From: Ptiloglossa arizonensis
Lineage: Eukaryota > Arthropoda > Insecta > Hymenoptera > Colletidae
Assembly (NCBI RefSeq): GCF_051014685.1
Contig: NC_135061.1
Span: 4,450,029-4,514,028 of the forward strand
DNA length: 64,000 bases
Reading direction: 5' to 3'
How positions within the stretch are numbered: position 1 is the first letter of the stretch; each line of letters starts with the position of its first letter. This document shows positions 49,891-62,200 of the stretch, piece after piece. Made by a program: the position numbers and the translations under genes. The notes beneath the pieces were generated by a model that saw only the letters and a program-made list of their open reading frames with translations, was not told the origin of the DNA and made no database searches.

Positions 49891-52800
49891 AAAGTTTCAA
49901 CAAATGTTCGTTTATTATCGTCTAGAATGCAACGACCGAAAATTCATCTAGATGAAACGTTACGCGTTGCCTGGATAAAAATGTGCCCATCGTTGGTACG
50001 TACTAACCCACATCCCAGGAAGGTCGAGGGAAACTGAGTTTAGCGCGAACGTCGGAGCTCTCATTTCCGGAACCGCTTCTTAACTTCCGTCACGGGACTG
50101 GTGGCGTAATTGCGGATGCGTTTGGAGTTCAGCAATTATGACCGTCGAGCGGATCTATAAAAATTTACCGATTTACCATTGCTTCGCGCGAATGGTGAAC
50201 GTACAAGCCAGCGCGCAACGAGTAATCGAAGTTCGATCGATGCATTAATGGGAAATGCATAAGCATTCGTGCATTCGTTGCACCCACGATACGAAACATT
50301 TTGCGTAAACGTTTAAAGAAATATCGTTCGCACACCAACGCATGGATTATTTTGACAGTATGATATAAGAAGGATAAATAAAAAGCAAACTAACGAATCC
50401 GTTCTTTTCATGACCCAAGAGAAACGATTGTAGATTACGTTTATCGAGAGATGAAATAATCTCAATGATCGTATTCTTTCGGTGAGAGAAATGCAACGAG
50501 ATTCGAGCAGTCCTCGATTACGGTACCGAAACTGTGTATATATACCTTGTAACATAATACAGAAACAAACGTAACAAGTGACGAGGATGATTACACTTTT
50601 AATCGCGGGTAGGTTTACATAATGTCGACGACTGTTGCCGGTAGAGAAACATGAAAGATTCAACGACGGGTTAACGACTTGAACACAAGTGGTAACTCGC
50701 GTTGAAGAAGACGCTCCGATTCACAGTTACGGCGGCGATTGCTCTGCACCGTGGCAGTTTTTCTTTTTTTTTTCTTTTTTCTATTCTTTTTCCTTTTTTT
50801 TTTTTTTTGAAGACGGTAATTAGTGTGACAACGATCCTACATTTCCTCGTTATTGTGCCTCTGTTTTTCCCTTTGTGCGTTTCAACGTTCCGTCGCGTTT
50901 GGTTTTCCTTTGTTCGACGGTTCTCACGACGCGCAATGAAACAGACCGGCGTTACGTTCTTACAACGTAATTCGGGTGATTTTCTCTTCCAGAGGAAGAG
51001 AACTTTACTATTTATCCGACGCCTGATCTCATTTTTAGGTCGTCGAAAGAAAAGAAAAAAAAAAAAAGAAACCCAAAAGCGGCCACGAAGCATTGCTAAT
51101 CTTTCCCTGGGATAACAGCTACTTAAGAAATTTTATTAAACGTTATTTATCGTTATTGCGAGAACGTTGTCAAAACTTATCGGTTGTTCTTTTTTAATTG
51201 TTTGCGACAACCACTTAAAAATCACACAAACGTTTTGGCACGAAATAGTTAAGAAACAATGTGATTTTTTTCGTTACATATAGAGTTATTTTTTTTTTAT
51301 TAATGTATTATTTTTTTATACATTGTTTTTTTTTACAGTCCTTGATACGGTGTTTACTGAGACATTTGTACCTAGATAATCGTTGAAAAAAAGATTTGCA
51401 CAGGCGTGAAATTTTTCATTTCCAGTTCACTGAAAAATTCTATTATCCACCGAAACGTTGTAAAAAACAAAGGGGATTAAAACTCCGAGAAGTAATAAAT
51501 TCCACGAGGTATCGTAATGCCTAACGACGATTTAAAAGATACCACGAAACCAGTAAAGTAACATCGATACCACTTGTGGTGAAAACAGTGGTTAACCATA
51601 CGTACGTACGTCGAACAAATACAACGCAAAAGTTCGCGGAAGAGCATTAACGCTTAAAAAGTACATTGCTTTCTAACGACGGGAAACAGTGAAATTGTTC
51701 ACTAGATTTGTTTACAATGGACCGTGTGAACTACCAGCAATAATCTAATTTCTACGATTCCAATTTTCAACGATTCTTCGCGATCAATCGCCTTGGTCGT
51801 TTTCGTTTTTTACCGAAAGAATAGTAACCATCAAATCGTATTGAAAAAAGCAAGAAGACATTGTTAAAATCATTTAATCAAATTTTTACAAATTTTTGTT
51901 CAACTCGATTCGAATTCCACCTATTTGAACCAACTTCTCCATCGATTAGAAAACGCAACACTTTTTCGTTTCATTTTCTATACATTCGGAGGTAGTTAAC
52001 GAATAAATATTTCTTTGCTAAATACACGACTCTCTCGAATTCGAAGCATAGATTCTGTCTGAGTTAACTCAGGCTCGGCACGTATTGCGAAAGGTAGATT
52101 GCAATAGCTGAAATCTTTTTGCAATTTTGATTGCTGACAAATGGGGAAAACGTTAGTGTTGAGTTTTGTCGGATTTTCGTAACCGGGCTCCCCTTTCAAA
52201 ATTTAAATTTCAATTTGAAAATACGATGAACAAAGAGTGAACAAAATTAAAGACACTCGTACAAATAAACCATACTATACTTTGCTGTATTAGAGACGGT
52301 TGCAATTCGATTTGTAAGATACAAATACTGTAATTTGATTGATATAAGACACATGGAACTTCGACTTGTCAATGCCAAAATTTTGATTGGTTCCATGGTA
52401 ATTAAAAATTAATTTGCACAAATATATGATTTTTTCTCATTTTTTGGATCCTGCGACATACGACTCGTTTAAAATACCCGCCCTGAAAGGGTTAATGACA
52501 TAACTCAAACTTGACCGCTATTAGGTTACAGCATTCTCGGATACTACTTCCTCTACCTGTTCTTCTATTCCAGATACCTGATTCCGGTTCCGCTTACGCG
52601 TCGTGATTGCCTCGAAGATTTTAGTCGTGGATCTTCTACTATTTTTCCGACCATCGTTTGAAATTTTATTTCAAAATTTATCATTTCATTCCTTCACGAT
52701 ACACTATTTGAAGATATTTCGTCAATTTTTGGTTCCATTACATTATTAACGCATCACGATCCATCTAACGTGTCTCTTATTAAGGTATCTTGAATATTTA

Positions 52801-53500
52801 TTTATCGAAGTGTAAGAAGGAAATTAAATACGAATTTGTTTTTACCGTATTTACGTTACTGTTGCCTGCAATGAACCGTTCCAAATGTAGGTAACAGGTT
52901 GTGGTCCAAACTTGGCAATTTTACCTAACCAAGACTAAATAACTGAAAACGTGTGGCCCAACAGTAATTCCAGACTAGAATTTTAAAACGGTGACAACAT
53001 CTCGTAGCTGAATAAATTAACTTTGTAAGGAGAGAATATATCAACTTGACGCTTGCAAAAAAAAAAACACTGTGGACTTTCCGATCTGTTTAAATATTTC
53101 ACCGAACGGAATAAGAAACGCAGTCGGAATTTTGTGAAAATAATGCTGTGTGAAAAATGTTTCCTTGAAAGAAAAAATTCCAAAAGAATCGAAATAAACG
53201 CAAGCTTCTCTAAAAATACACACGTTCGCAATTTTTTAAACTTTGACGTTAATCGATAACTATTCAAGACCGAAATCAACTAATAAATTATATACCACTA
53301 TATTCGAGAAACTCTCCTCCAGTTTTCAAGACCAATTAAAACTTTCTAACGTTTTTACTCTTTATGCAATACATCACTTTTGTCGAAATGATAAATGAAA
53401 AAATAGTTCGAACGAAAATGGTGATCTGAATCATTTTCGTTGGGAAAACCCCGCCGATCGGCGGTCAATGTTCTCGAGCGAGGGAATAATTAAAAAATAA
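49891..53500. other. Intergenic, no supported gene
   Basis: It holds a polypyrimidine block at about 50757-50810 (long T runs with C) and a purine run near 51050-51070. These keep frames open on both strands (50702-51115 plus, 51093-50671 minus) without looking like proteins. A short segment 53053-53259 with LCEKC is too degenerate to name. Confidence 0.5.
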
Positions 53501-53686
53501 AAATAAAAATATTCACTGGTAGATGACATTTGATCCCGTGTGCGGTAAGAGTCGTACTCAGCTTCCGGTCGGCGGTGTACACCTCTCGGTGTATTTATTC
53601 CTTTCACTCTCTATCGGACGGTACATACGAGGACTCAGCCTCGGCTCGGGATAAGAAAGGTCGATTCTGTGAAAAAAACGGTACTT

Positions 53687-53739
53687 TCCCCGGATAACTG
53701 CACAGCAACTGACCAGATTCGCGTGCAGTTATCTGGGGA
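53687..53739 (+). ncRNA. Candidate hairpin, pre-miRNA-like
   Basis: Arms 53687-53703 and 53723-53739 pair over 17 bases with a single G-T wobble-type mismatch (TCCCCGGATAACTGCAC against GTGCAGTTATCTGGGGA), around a 19-base loop. A further GGT/ACC pairing is possible below the stem. The region 53550-53760 is richer in G and C than its neighbours. The arm sequence does not match an insect microRNA that I remember. It could also be a palindromic regulatory site or a transposon end. Confidence 0.35.
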
Positions 53740-54334
53740 ACCGAGTATTTGAGAAAGAACGCGGCGACATCGGTATCGAACTTGATTCTTCTTCTATCCT
53801 TGGACCGTTTTCAGGAATAAATATTGAAAAAGTTGCAACAAACATCGACGATAATTATTGTATCGCGATTACTTCGTTTTAGCTCGGGCCAACTAGTGCC
53901 TAGTTCTCGTATCTCTATATAACTACGTAACGCGTGTTGATTAGAAATGCAACATGCATTTCTGCAAGCATTAAGAATCGTTATCGGGAAGAAAAAATTG
54001 GGGCGGAAAATTGCGAGGATTTTCAACGAAAAAAATTCAAGCAACAAAGAGGAACGTTTCGCATTGGAACGTTGAGACGATTACATCGGGACTGATACTG
54101 ATCCGATATTAATACTAAACAGTATCGAGCTCTCTGTCACGCACGAAGAAAACTCAATCGCAAGAACGTTGCACACGTTTGCTTCCTGCGAGATGGAGCG
54201 AATAACAGTACAACTTGGCCGGTTGGTCTCGCATACTATTCCGAGTGGTAGTCGCGAACCGTTACGAGAATATGGAAAGTCTGACGGATCGCCTAAGTTG
54301 TGAATGCACAGAATGCAGAAGATGAAATCAAATA

Positions 54335-54672
54335 CAGTGGAACCTTCGTTATCGAAACTTTTCATATCCGAATGATCCATCATCGAACTCTGTAATATTC
54401 GAACGTATCACGTTTCGTGGAATATTCTGCATCCCATTGAAATATTTGTCCAAAATGGTTGAAATTAATTCTGGATTTTCGTCCACATCCTTGGATCTAC
54501 TATACGTTTCGTTATTCGAACGAAGCATATTTGTAAAATGTATTTGTAAAATATTGAAATATTTTTCTACAACGATTGAAATTAATTTCTTTTTAATGTA
54601 CACGTTTAGCATCGCATCGAGTGCACTCAAGTGGTTATTAGCGTCGAGGCTTGAATATTTTATGTAGAACAT
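54335..54672 (-). pseudogene. Relic of a pogo/Tigger-type transposon
   Basis: At 54333 a TA is followed by CAGTGGAACCTTCGTTATCG, a terminus very like those of Tigger/pogo elements. Reading inward on the minus strand (54672-54349) is an open frame with LSALDAMLNVYI, which resembles the EALxALDxxLxYIE helix near the C-terminus of such transposases. The frame contains an internal imperfect duplication (VVEKYFNILQ and ILDKYFNGMQ). The element is truncated: no DDE core and no second terminus were seen. Confidence 0.4.
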
Positions 54673-55501
54673 AAATGAAATTCTATCGAGAAGTATCGTA
54701 TCGCTTAAAAATAATTTATTACTCGATGAATTTTGTAACTGTTATTGAAATTTTCTATCAGGGTTGCTCTCAATTGAGATTTATTTTGGGACTTGGAACG
54801 TTCGATGCATTTAATTATTATACAGCTCCATAGCTCCAGGAGAACTAGTATTTAATATTGTAAAACTGATCTACGTAATTTGAGATGGAAAAATGGTTTT
54901 GTTCTGGAGAAATAAATCTGCGAAAAGAAACTTACGATTTAAAGGAGCCATTTTTATTTCTGTTATTATTATTTATACTATTTAATTTGAAATTGGTTAT
55001 TTACCCGAATAACCGTTATTTCGTTTCGATAATTATCTTTCTGCTTTCTCCTTGTTCATTTTTCTCGTTAATAGTGCAGTTAAGTTAACAACTAGACTAG
55101 ATCGGAATTTCATTAATACAGCAAGTGTAAACCTTTTTAATATATGTATGTACAATAACCGGATAGCAAACAATTAAAATTCATAAAATTGTTGTCCTTT
55201 CTCTTTATTAGAATTTCTGTAAATTAAAACTTTTCTAATTAGATGAACAAATTAACGAGCGACAGAAATTCCAACGACGTTGAAGAAACATGAAACTGTT
55301 TTCAAAAATAATGTACCGTGCTTCTAATTACTGCACTAAAGTTGTAGCAATAACACGAGTACTCTTGAAAATATTACTTGAATACAAATAGTTATTTTTT
55401 TAGATTTGACTATAACAACTATGAAATTTACTGATGGAATTTAGCAACTTGTAATTGCAAGTCGAATTTCTTTTTGGAATGTTTTACCTCCTTCTGCAAA
55501 A

Positions 55502-55548
<47 letters not shown>

Positions 55549-58500
55549 GTTGCACAGAACAAAATTTAACACTCTTAATGTGTATTTCTCTGCTTTCACA
55601 ACCGACAAAAATGAATGACGTATGAGAAAACTTGTACGCAACAAAGGCTCACGACACGATGCATTTTCACGGAACAATTTTCACCGAATTTTCTTTATTC
55701 GTTCGCTTTCTAATCCCTTTTGGGATTCCAAGTAATCTGTTGAATTGCAAAAATAGAGTTGTGAAAATTTCGTTCCGGCGTTTCTTTTTTTCATCATCTA
55801 ATACAATCAGTCGCGCACATCTACGTACACCATGTGTCATAGCACGAAAAGTTCAAGTAAGAATTTTATAGAATTCTTTACCTTTGCGATTGAGGACTAG
55901 TGAAAATACTCTTAAACAGCAAATGTACCACATGTATCCTTTATGTAAAGAAAACTTGAAGAAAAGAAAACTTTATTCAATAGGTAAATACATAGACACG
56001 TGCAAAACGTGTAAGAACATAAGTGGGACACAACCGTGCATCTACGAATGCACGTAACTCCAGGATTCACTGCACCGTGTACACTATCGCTCAAAAGTAT
56101 TTGATCCTGCATCCGGTGCAACAAAGATTAACTTTTAACTGCTACAAGGTCTGGGTTACTGAACTTTCGTATACATTTTTAACGCGAATATCTATTTTCA
56201 TGAAAATAATAAAATTACTCTTTCGTCAAACGTAAGTTCGATACAAGTGAGTAAATACTTTTGTGCTGTAATGTACGTTGGAGACGACAATAGTAAGATG
56301 TGTCAAGCTTTGTTTGAGGTAAAATCATATAACAAAGACACCATTATTACGGAAAAACAATGTGGATCGTACATTGGAAAGACAGGTGAATGCGACATTT
56401 CGAAATTCAATGAAAAATAACAAAATTTAATCGCGAAGATGTCTCTTGGACCTCGTGCTGAACAATTGTACAATTTTGGATTTACAAATGATCAATGTGT
56501 AAATTTTATTTTAATTTAACCCTTTACACTTGTCGACGTTAGTATAGATACGAACTCATGAAATTGGATGCTTGCACTGCCGCTATACTGATATAAACAG
56601 CGATATTGTAACCGTTATTCCATTAACTCAAGAATGTAGTCATCTACAATTTACGTAATGATACGTATTAGATTTTATTTTCTTCAAAATAACGCAAAAA
56701 GACTTGGAAAATCTTAATTATTCCGTTAGTCTTAGCCTTGGCTCCGAGCAATAAAGATTATGTATGGTGAAAAGAGAATAGACAAAATCTACAAGAGATA
56801 TAAGAAATAATAATTTCTCAGATAAAAGTTTCTCACATTTCATTTTGAATTTAATTAATCAATAATGGTAATCTGAATGCATCTTCTAAATGCATCTTCT
56901 AGAACATGTGTTGCGACATATTTGTATATTTTTGTTAACTTTTGAAAACTTTTTTTTAACTATACTCCATTATGTTTGATAGAATTATTTCTTTCGTAAC
57001 ACTTAGAAACATATATACATAAAATTTTCAATATTTTTATTGTACAAATTATTATAATCGATAAAGCATGTCGTTTATCCAAAAGATTGGAAAACACTGC
57101 TCTAGAAGACACGTAAATAAATTTCATTTACGTACATTCCGTGCATACATATAAATAGTTGTCAAAATTAAATAATAGTCAAAGTAGGAAGGGAACTTGC
57201 ACAATGTCGCGTAAAGTTTTCTAAATGAAATTATAAAAAAATTTTAAATAAGATTGTGTAACAGTCTAGTCGCACGAATTCTTGCTGACACCATAGTTAA
57301 GTTTTCGTCACTCTACCACCGGTGTGAAGGGGTTAATGAACTATTACATAGGCACGAAGGAAATCAATTTTTGTTGATTCGTAGCGACAAGTTTGTCGAG
57401 ATTTTCTCGACACTCGTTTAAAGCTGTAAAAATATCTCGTCGTATATAAAAACAGCTCGCAAAGGGTTAATATTGTTCTATAAATTATGACAGTCCGAAA
57501 ATTGGACCACGATTGAAATTTTGAAAGAAACGAATAAGTTTTTTCAAATAGTTGACATGATTTTGGACGAACCGGTTTGAAATCTCGTATAGACATAAAA
57601 TGAACGTTCCCTTGTTGCTGAAACTGTGAATAATGCGCTATTGTATTTATTTTATTTATTGATGTTTACTCATGTTTACTGAATCTTCAAAGCAACGATA
57701 TTCTGTCTGGTTGTGATATCGACTACACGAACCTATTTAGGTACCCACATGTGTAAGAATATAGGAGTAACATCACAAATGCCTGCAGAAATAATTCGAA
57801 TATTTATTAACGCGAATAAACTAATATTTCGATGAAAAACACATTTACTTCTTGGATGGAAATAAATTAGTTGTCAATGATATTTCGACACTTTGCATTT
57901 TTTAATTAGAGTATTATTATTCACGAAAAGTGTTAAAAATTACTAGAAGTTTTAAGAATATGTAAGCATTTAGCTCTTTCGTTAAATATTTTTATAGCCT
58001 TTACCTCCATTACAGCGAATAAAAAGTTTGGGAAAGTCTTTGATGAAATTTAGAAAATAGTTTATACCAATATTTATAATAGCTTTTTGGAAAGTGATGT
58101 AGAACGAGGTTAGCCAACTCCTTGTATATTTATTAATTGTAAAATCTCCTTCGCCCCCCTTTTATGTATTCCATTAACGAGTTACATTTATACCTATAGT
58201 TTTGGGAAACCTTGTATGTGTAAATAAAAATGATTTCCAATTAACCCTTTTACTTATGGCGTGTTAAATTTAGTACACTGAAATTTATATGTATTAAAGT
58301 AGAAAGCAGTTTTACTCGTTATTTCACGTTTTCACATTTCGTACACGTTTACTAACTATGTTAAATGGATGTCATCTCTCTTCTAATTGAAAAATCGAAA
58401 TCAAACTACAGTTTTACACTGCACCGGTGAAACCAATCGGCTAATATATCGATTCGAGTAAGGAATTCGATTCGAAATGTTCTTATGCATATTTAAAAAT

Positions 58501-58680
58501 TCTTTTGACCAATAAAAGATCTTCTTTGGCAATAGCAATTGATCGACGTTCAAGTTTTCATAAATTAATCAAACACGGTGAATATGATCTCCCAATTTTT
58601 TAAGCAATTATTTCTTACCCCCGAGGCAGAAGTGTTGATACCGACCTGGAAAGTACCAAGAAAAACAAAAGAACAAAGAA
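54673..58680. other. Intergenic, no supported gene
   Basis: AT-rich DNA with a TA microsatellite at 55503 and several TTAACCC-type words (56516, 57333, 57465, 58241) that look like ends of decayed TTAA-flanked elements. No gene could be supported. Confidence 0.5.
55503..55545. repeat. (TA)n microsatellite
   Basis: About 21 uninterrupted TA dinucleotides, likely to be length-polymorphic. Confidence 0.97.
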
Positions 58681-59270
58681 TGCTTGTCTTCGTAGGTGTG
58701 ATTGCAAACTCCGAAGAAAGTTAAGAAAAAATCAGCTACAAGGAGACTCGTGTCAGAAGAAAGGCTCGATTGCATCGATCGCTTCTCCAGACCTCAGGAC
58801 AATTACTCTCATGGATGCAAATATGCAGTCTGTGAAAGCAAGAGTGAAGTATTTTGCTTTTCGGAAAAAGATTGTCTTCAATTTCACGTGTACATTCATC
58901 CAGAGAAACACCACTTTCGATCGCACGTTTATCTGGAAAGAGATTGTTTTCGATTGCACAGTAAACGACGATTGTTTGCTTGCGATGTACCAACTTGGTA
59001 CAACTGACGGTTGTCAAATATGTAAATACTGGAACGTGTAATTCAAAAATTGGAATTATTTCAAATTTGTCAAGAATGAAACTTTCGTCTCAAGGAACGA
59101 AACCGAAGAATGAAAGCAACGGAGTGACAGCGAAGGAACTTTTGAAACTTCTTTCACGGAAATATGGTTGCCTGCGAGCCAGGCCTTTCAAAAAATGTAG
59201 AACATTACCCGTGAGAACTAACTATTTATCCCAGATAAACATTGACACTGGAGCGACCCGTGGCTAATAG
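58681..59270. other. Overlapping open frames with internal similarity
   Basis: Three overlapping plus-strand frames (58702-59007, 58811-59041, 58980-59267) and two minus-strand frames cover this block. The minus frame repeats ENNLFPDK and EDNLFPKS, which shows a diverged internal duplication of the DNA. I read it as a decayed repeat and not as a gene. Confidence 0.3.
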
Positions 59271-62200
59271 TATCGTATCGTATCGACATTCTAATCGACA
59301 TTTTATCTTGCATAAATCTTCGTTAATAACATGGCCCGATATTTCGTGCATGGGAGCAGGACGTAAAATCGAAGGAGAACGAAAGTGAAAGGCGTAAATT
59401 CCGTTGGCACTACACACCACACGGTGAACCGACCACGTGCAGTTGGTTCTATCCTTCTCCATATATCGTTGGATGAATGAAATAATAAAATGTTTTACAT
59501 ACAGTGCGAATTCCACGTACACAATTTGGGATACAGAAGAGAGGAGACCTTTTTCATCTATCCGCAGTTCGAAAGAAATCCGAATCCACTGTCGTCGCGC
59601 GTAAACACGTTTCGTCTTCCTATACCCTAACTTTTACAATTTTTTAGAAATTTATCGGTGACCTTCGGCAAACTTTTTTCCACGATATTTCGACTGCTTG
59701 AACCGTTCGTTGTGAAAGGGGGATAAGTCCATTTCTTTTTTTGTCGATAAACTTTAACTGACTTATTGTGTACTTTTGATGATCACCGATGAGTCAATTT
59801 ATCGGATATTTAAGGAATTTAAAATAATATGAAAAATGGTTAATATACGTACGTATGTTGATAAAATAAAACAGGTCGAGTTCCACAGAATGTGGATATA
59901 TTTTGAACCAAAAATTATATTTTTGCAAGGAACGTTTAAGAAACGTCGATTTTGTTTGTGAGAAAATTTTAATGCGAGCAAGGTAAAATTTATTTATGAT
60001 CGTGATGTCTTCGTTATAAATTGTATTAATATTATTCTATTCTTGAGAGTCGTCCATGGAACCGTGAAAATTTGAAATAACTAAAATAATAAGTTCGTTA
60101 ATTCGAATAATTGAATTATTAATTTAATCATTTTGACGTCGAATAATATGCATTAAAGACACATTTGAAATTATTATGGAACACAATTCTTCGGTTCTCC
60201 ATGACCATCTATAAATTAGATATTTTTTCATTTCGCTTTATCTTGTTTTGACCTTTCTTCTCAAAGACCTTTGTGCTCAAGTATGTAACATACTTTCACT
60301 GCTAACATTATTTACGTACATCAACACCAACATTCACTTGTTCCATTAAATTTATATTACCATCAATTACTGATTGTTTAAAGTTGACAACAATTCTACC
60401 ATCAATGATCGTTCATGAATTTGTGAAAAGTTTTTAACCAGTTTACAACGAACTTTATTTAAATGGTCGTAAATAAAAAGATGGACACCTAGAGAGACCA
60501 TCGAGCTCATAATTAAGTTTCAATATTACTCGCGACATATTTCATCCCATCACTAGCAAACGAGCTATTCTTATAGTTTTCCGTTCAATGATGAAAGAAA
60601 TTTATTTAAATGATCTTGTATTACCGAACTCCTAGGAAAATTAAATTAAAAGTAATTACGAATCACGAGCTACGAGAAAAAAATCTCAGAGACATCCGCA
60701 ATTTCGTTTCAAGGAACGATTTCTTCTAATTGTAAGTCACATTTCTCATCGAAAGGTCATCCACTCAAGTACACCGATGGAATGTTGGCGTATCGAATAA
60801 TCTTAAATAGATTTGTAAGCATCACGTAACAAAGAATAACTTTCACCCAATGACTATTTTCAAGAAGTATGCTTTACCGCGTGACATAGCGCGACATCTC
60901 GTTCCATAACTCTATCTACGTACACATTATTAAACCATCGAAGAAATGATTGTTACCATATCCCTCTGAAAAAGTTTACCTACTATCGTTCTGCCCTGCT
61001 CGCATTCATAACTGTATACGATCATGATCGCTTTATAGAGCGAACGATCTTCCTCAACACCAAGGTCTTTGGCAAGGCAAAAAGATAACGACTATTCCCT
61101 AGGAATTACGGTCTGTCACAGTCTGATAATCACCGTACCATGTACGCTGATAAGCAACAATGCCCAGGATAATTAAGATCTTAATTGCTTTCCATTTAAG
61201 CGCATTTTAAATTAAATTTAGTGTTTCACTGAACGAAGTTTCGATGGCTGAAGAGACCAAAAGTTTCTGTAGTAGAAATTCGATGTCTTTATCTGCCACG
61301 GTATACGTGGTTTCATTATCTCGTTTAAAATGAAAATTCCCGATCAACAAATCAAGATTCCGGATATCTGATCTCAAACTTGAATCTTCGCTGTTCGTTT
61401 ATAGCGGATAAAATTTTTAATCAGCGGATAAAAAAGATTTCCACGTTGAAATTCATACCGAATGATTAATTCCGATCAAATTCAACCGATCGCTACACAA
61501 TGTATTTCTGCAAGAGAGCAACAATTTTCTATCCGTGCAATAACTAAATTCTTCCTTCCACGAGCAGTTTCCTTAATTAAGTTCATCCCAATCGTGTTAG
61601 TTTCACATTTTTTACCCGAGATAACACATCCAGATAAAACGGGCTCCTCTTGGATATTTTGAATCCAATTAACAGGTGAACTCCACCGTATTCGCAATTT
61701 TGCAAATTATTTTAACGAATCGTTCGTGACAACTGTTAATAATTATCGAGCAAGTTTCCCTGTAATGGACGATGATGATAATGCGCGCCACGCTAACTAG
61801 TCCTGTGCTCCCATTAACAAGTATTCCAAGATCCAGCAGCGTAACCACTACATTAATTAATTAGGTATTCCAATCTGTCCTTATTCTTTTCCCCTCGACC
61901 CGTAATGAGACTCAAATCGTTGACTCCGCTCTAGAAATTCGACGATCGTACCGAACGAACAACTTCCGGAATCTCTGTTACGTGTATCGATGCTTATTAA
62001 TCCTGTTAAGTTCTATGTTCCCAAGTTACCCTGTTTCTCATGACCGTACCGTTTTCGGAGCATTGACCTTTTTGTGTTTCCACGGAAACTCACTTGTTAC
62101 GTTTCATCGAAATAGCTAGTTACAATAGCAAATTGACAAAATGTCGAGCATTGTGTGTGCTCGACTTGGAACAGAAATGAGAACAAAATTTCAATCGAAT

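Noticed and set aside
50671..51115. Open frames of 137 and 140 codons on opposite strands
   Set aside because: They are produced by polypyrimidine and polypurine runs (F/K-rich translations) and show no protein features.
53053..53259. 68-codon plus frame with LCEKC
   Set aside because: One possible zinc-binding pair is not enough, an overlapping minus-strand frame is longer, and no splice signals frame it.
56516..57336. Possible 820-bp TTAA-bounded element
   Set aside because: The ends TTAACCCTTTACACTTG and, reversed, TTAACCCCTTCACACCG agree over only about 14 bases with gaps; other TTAACCC words nearby make the pairing arbitrary.
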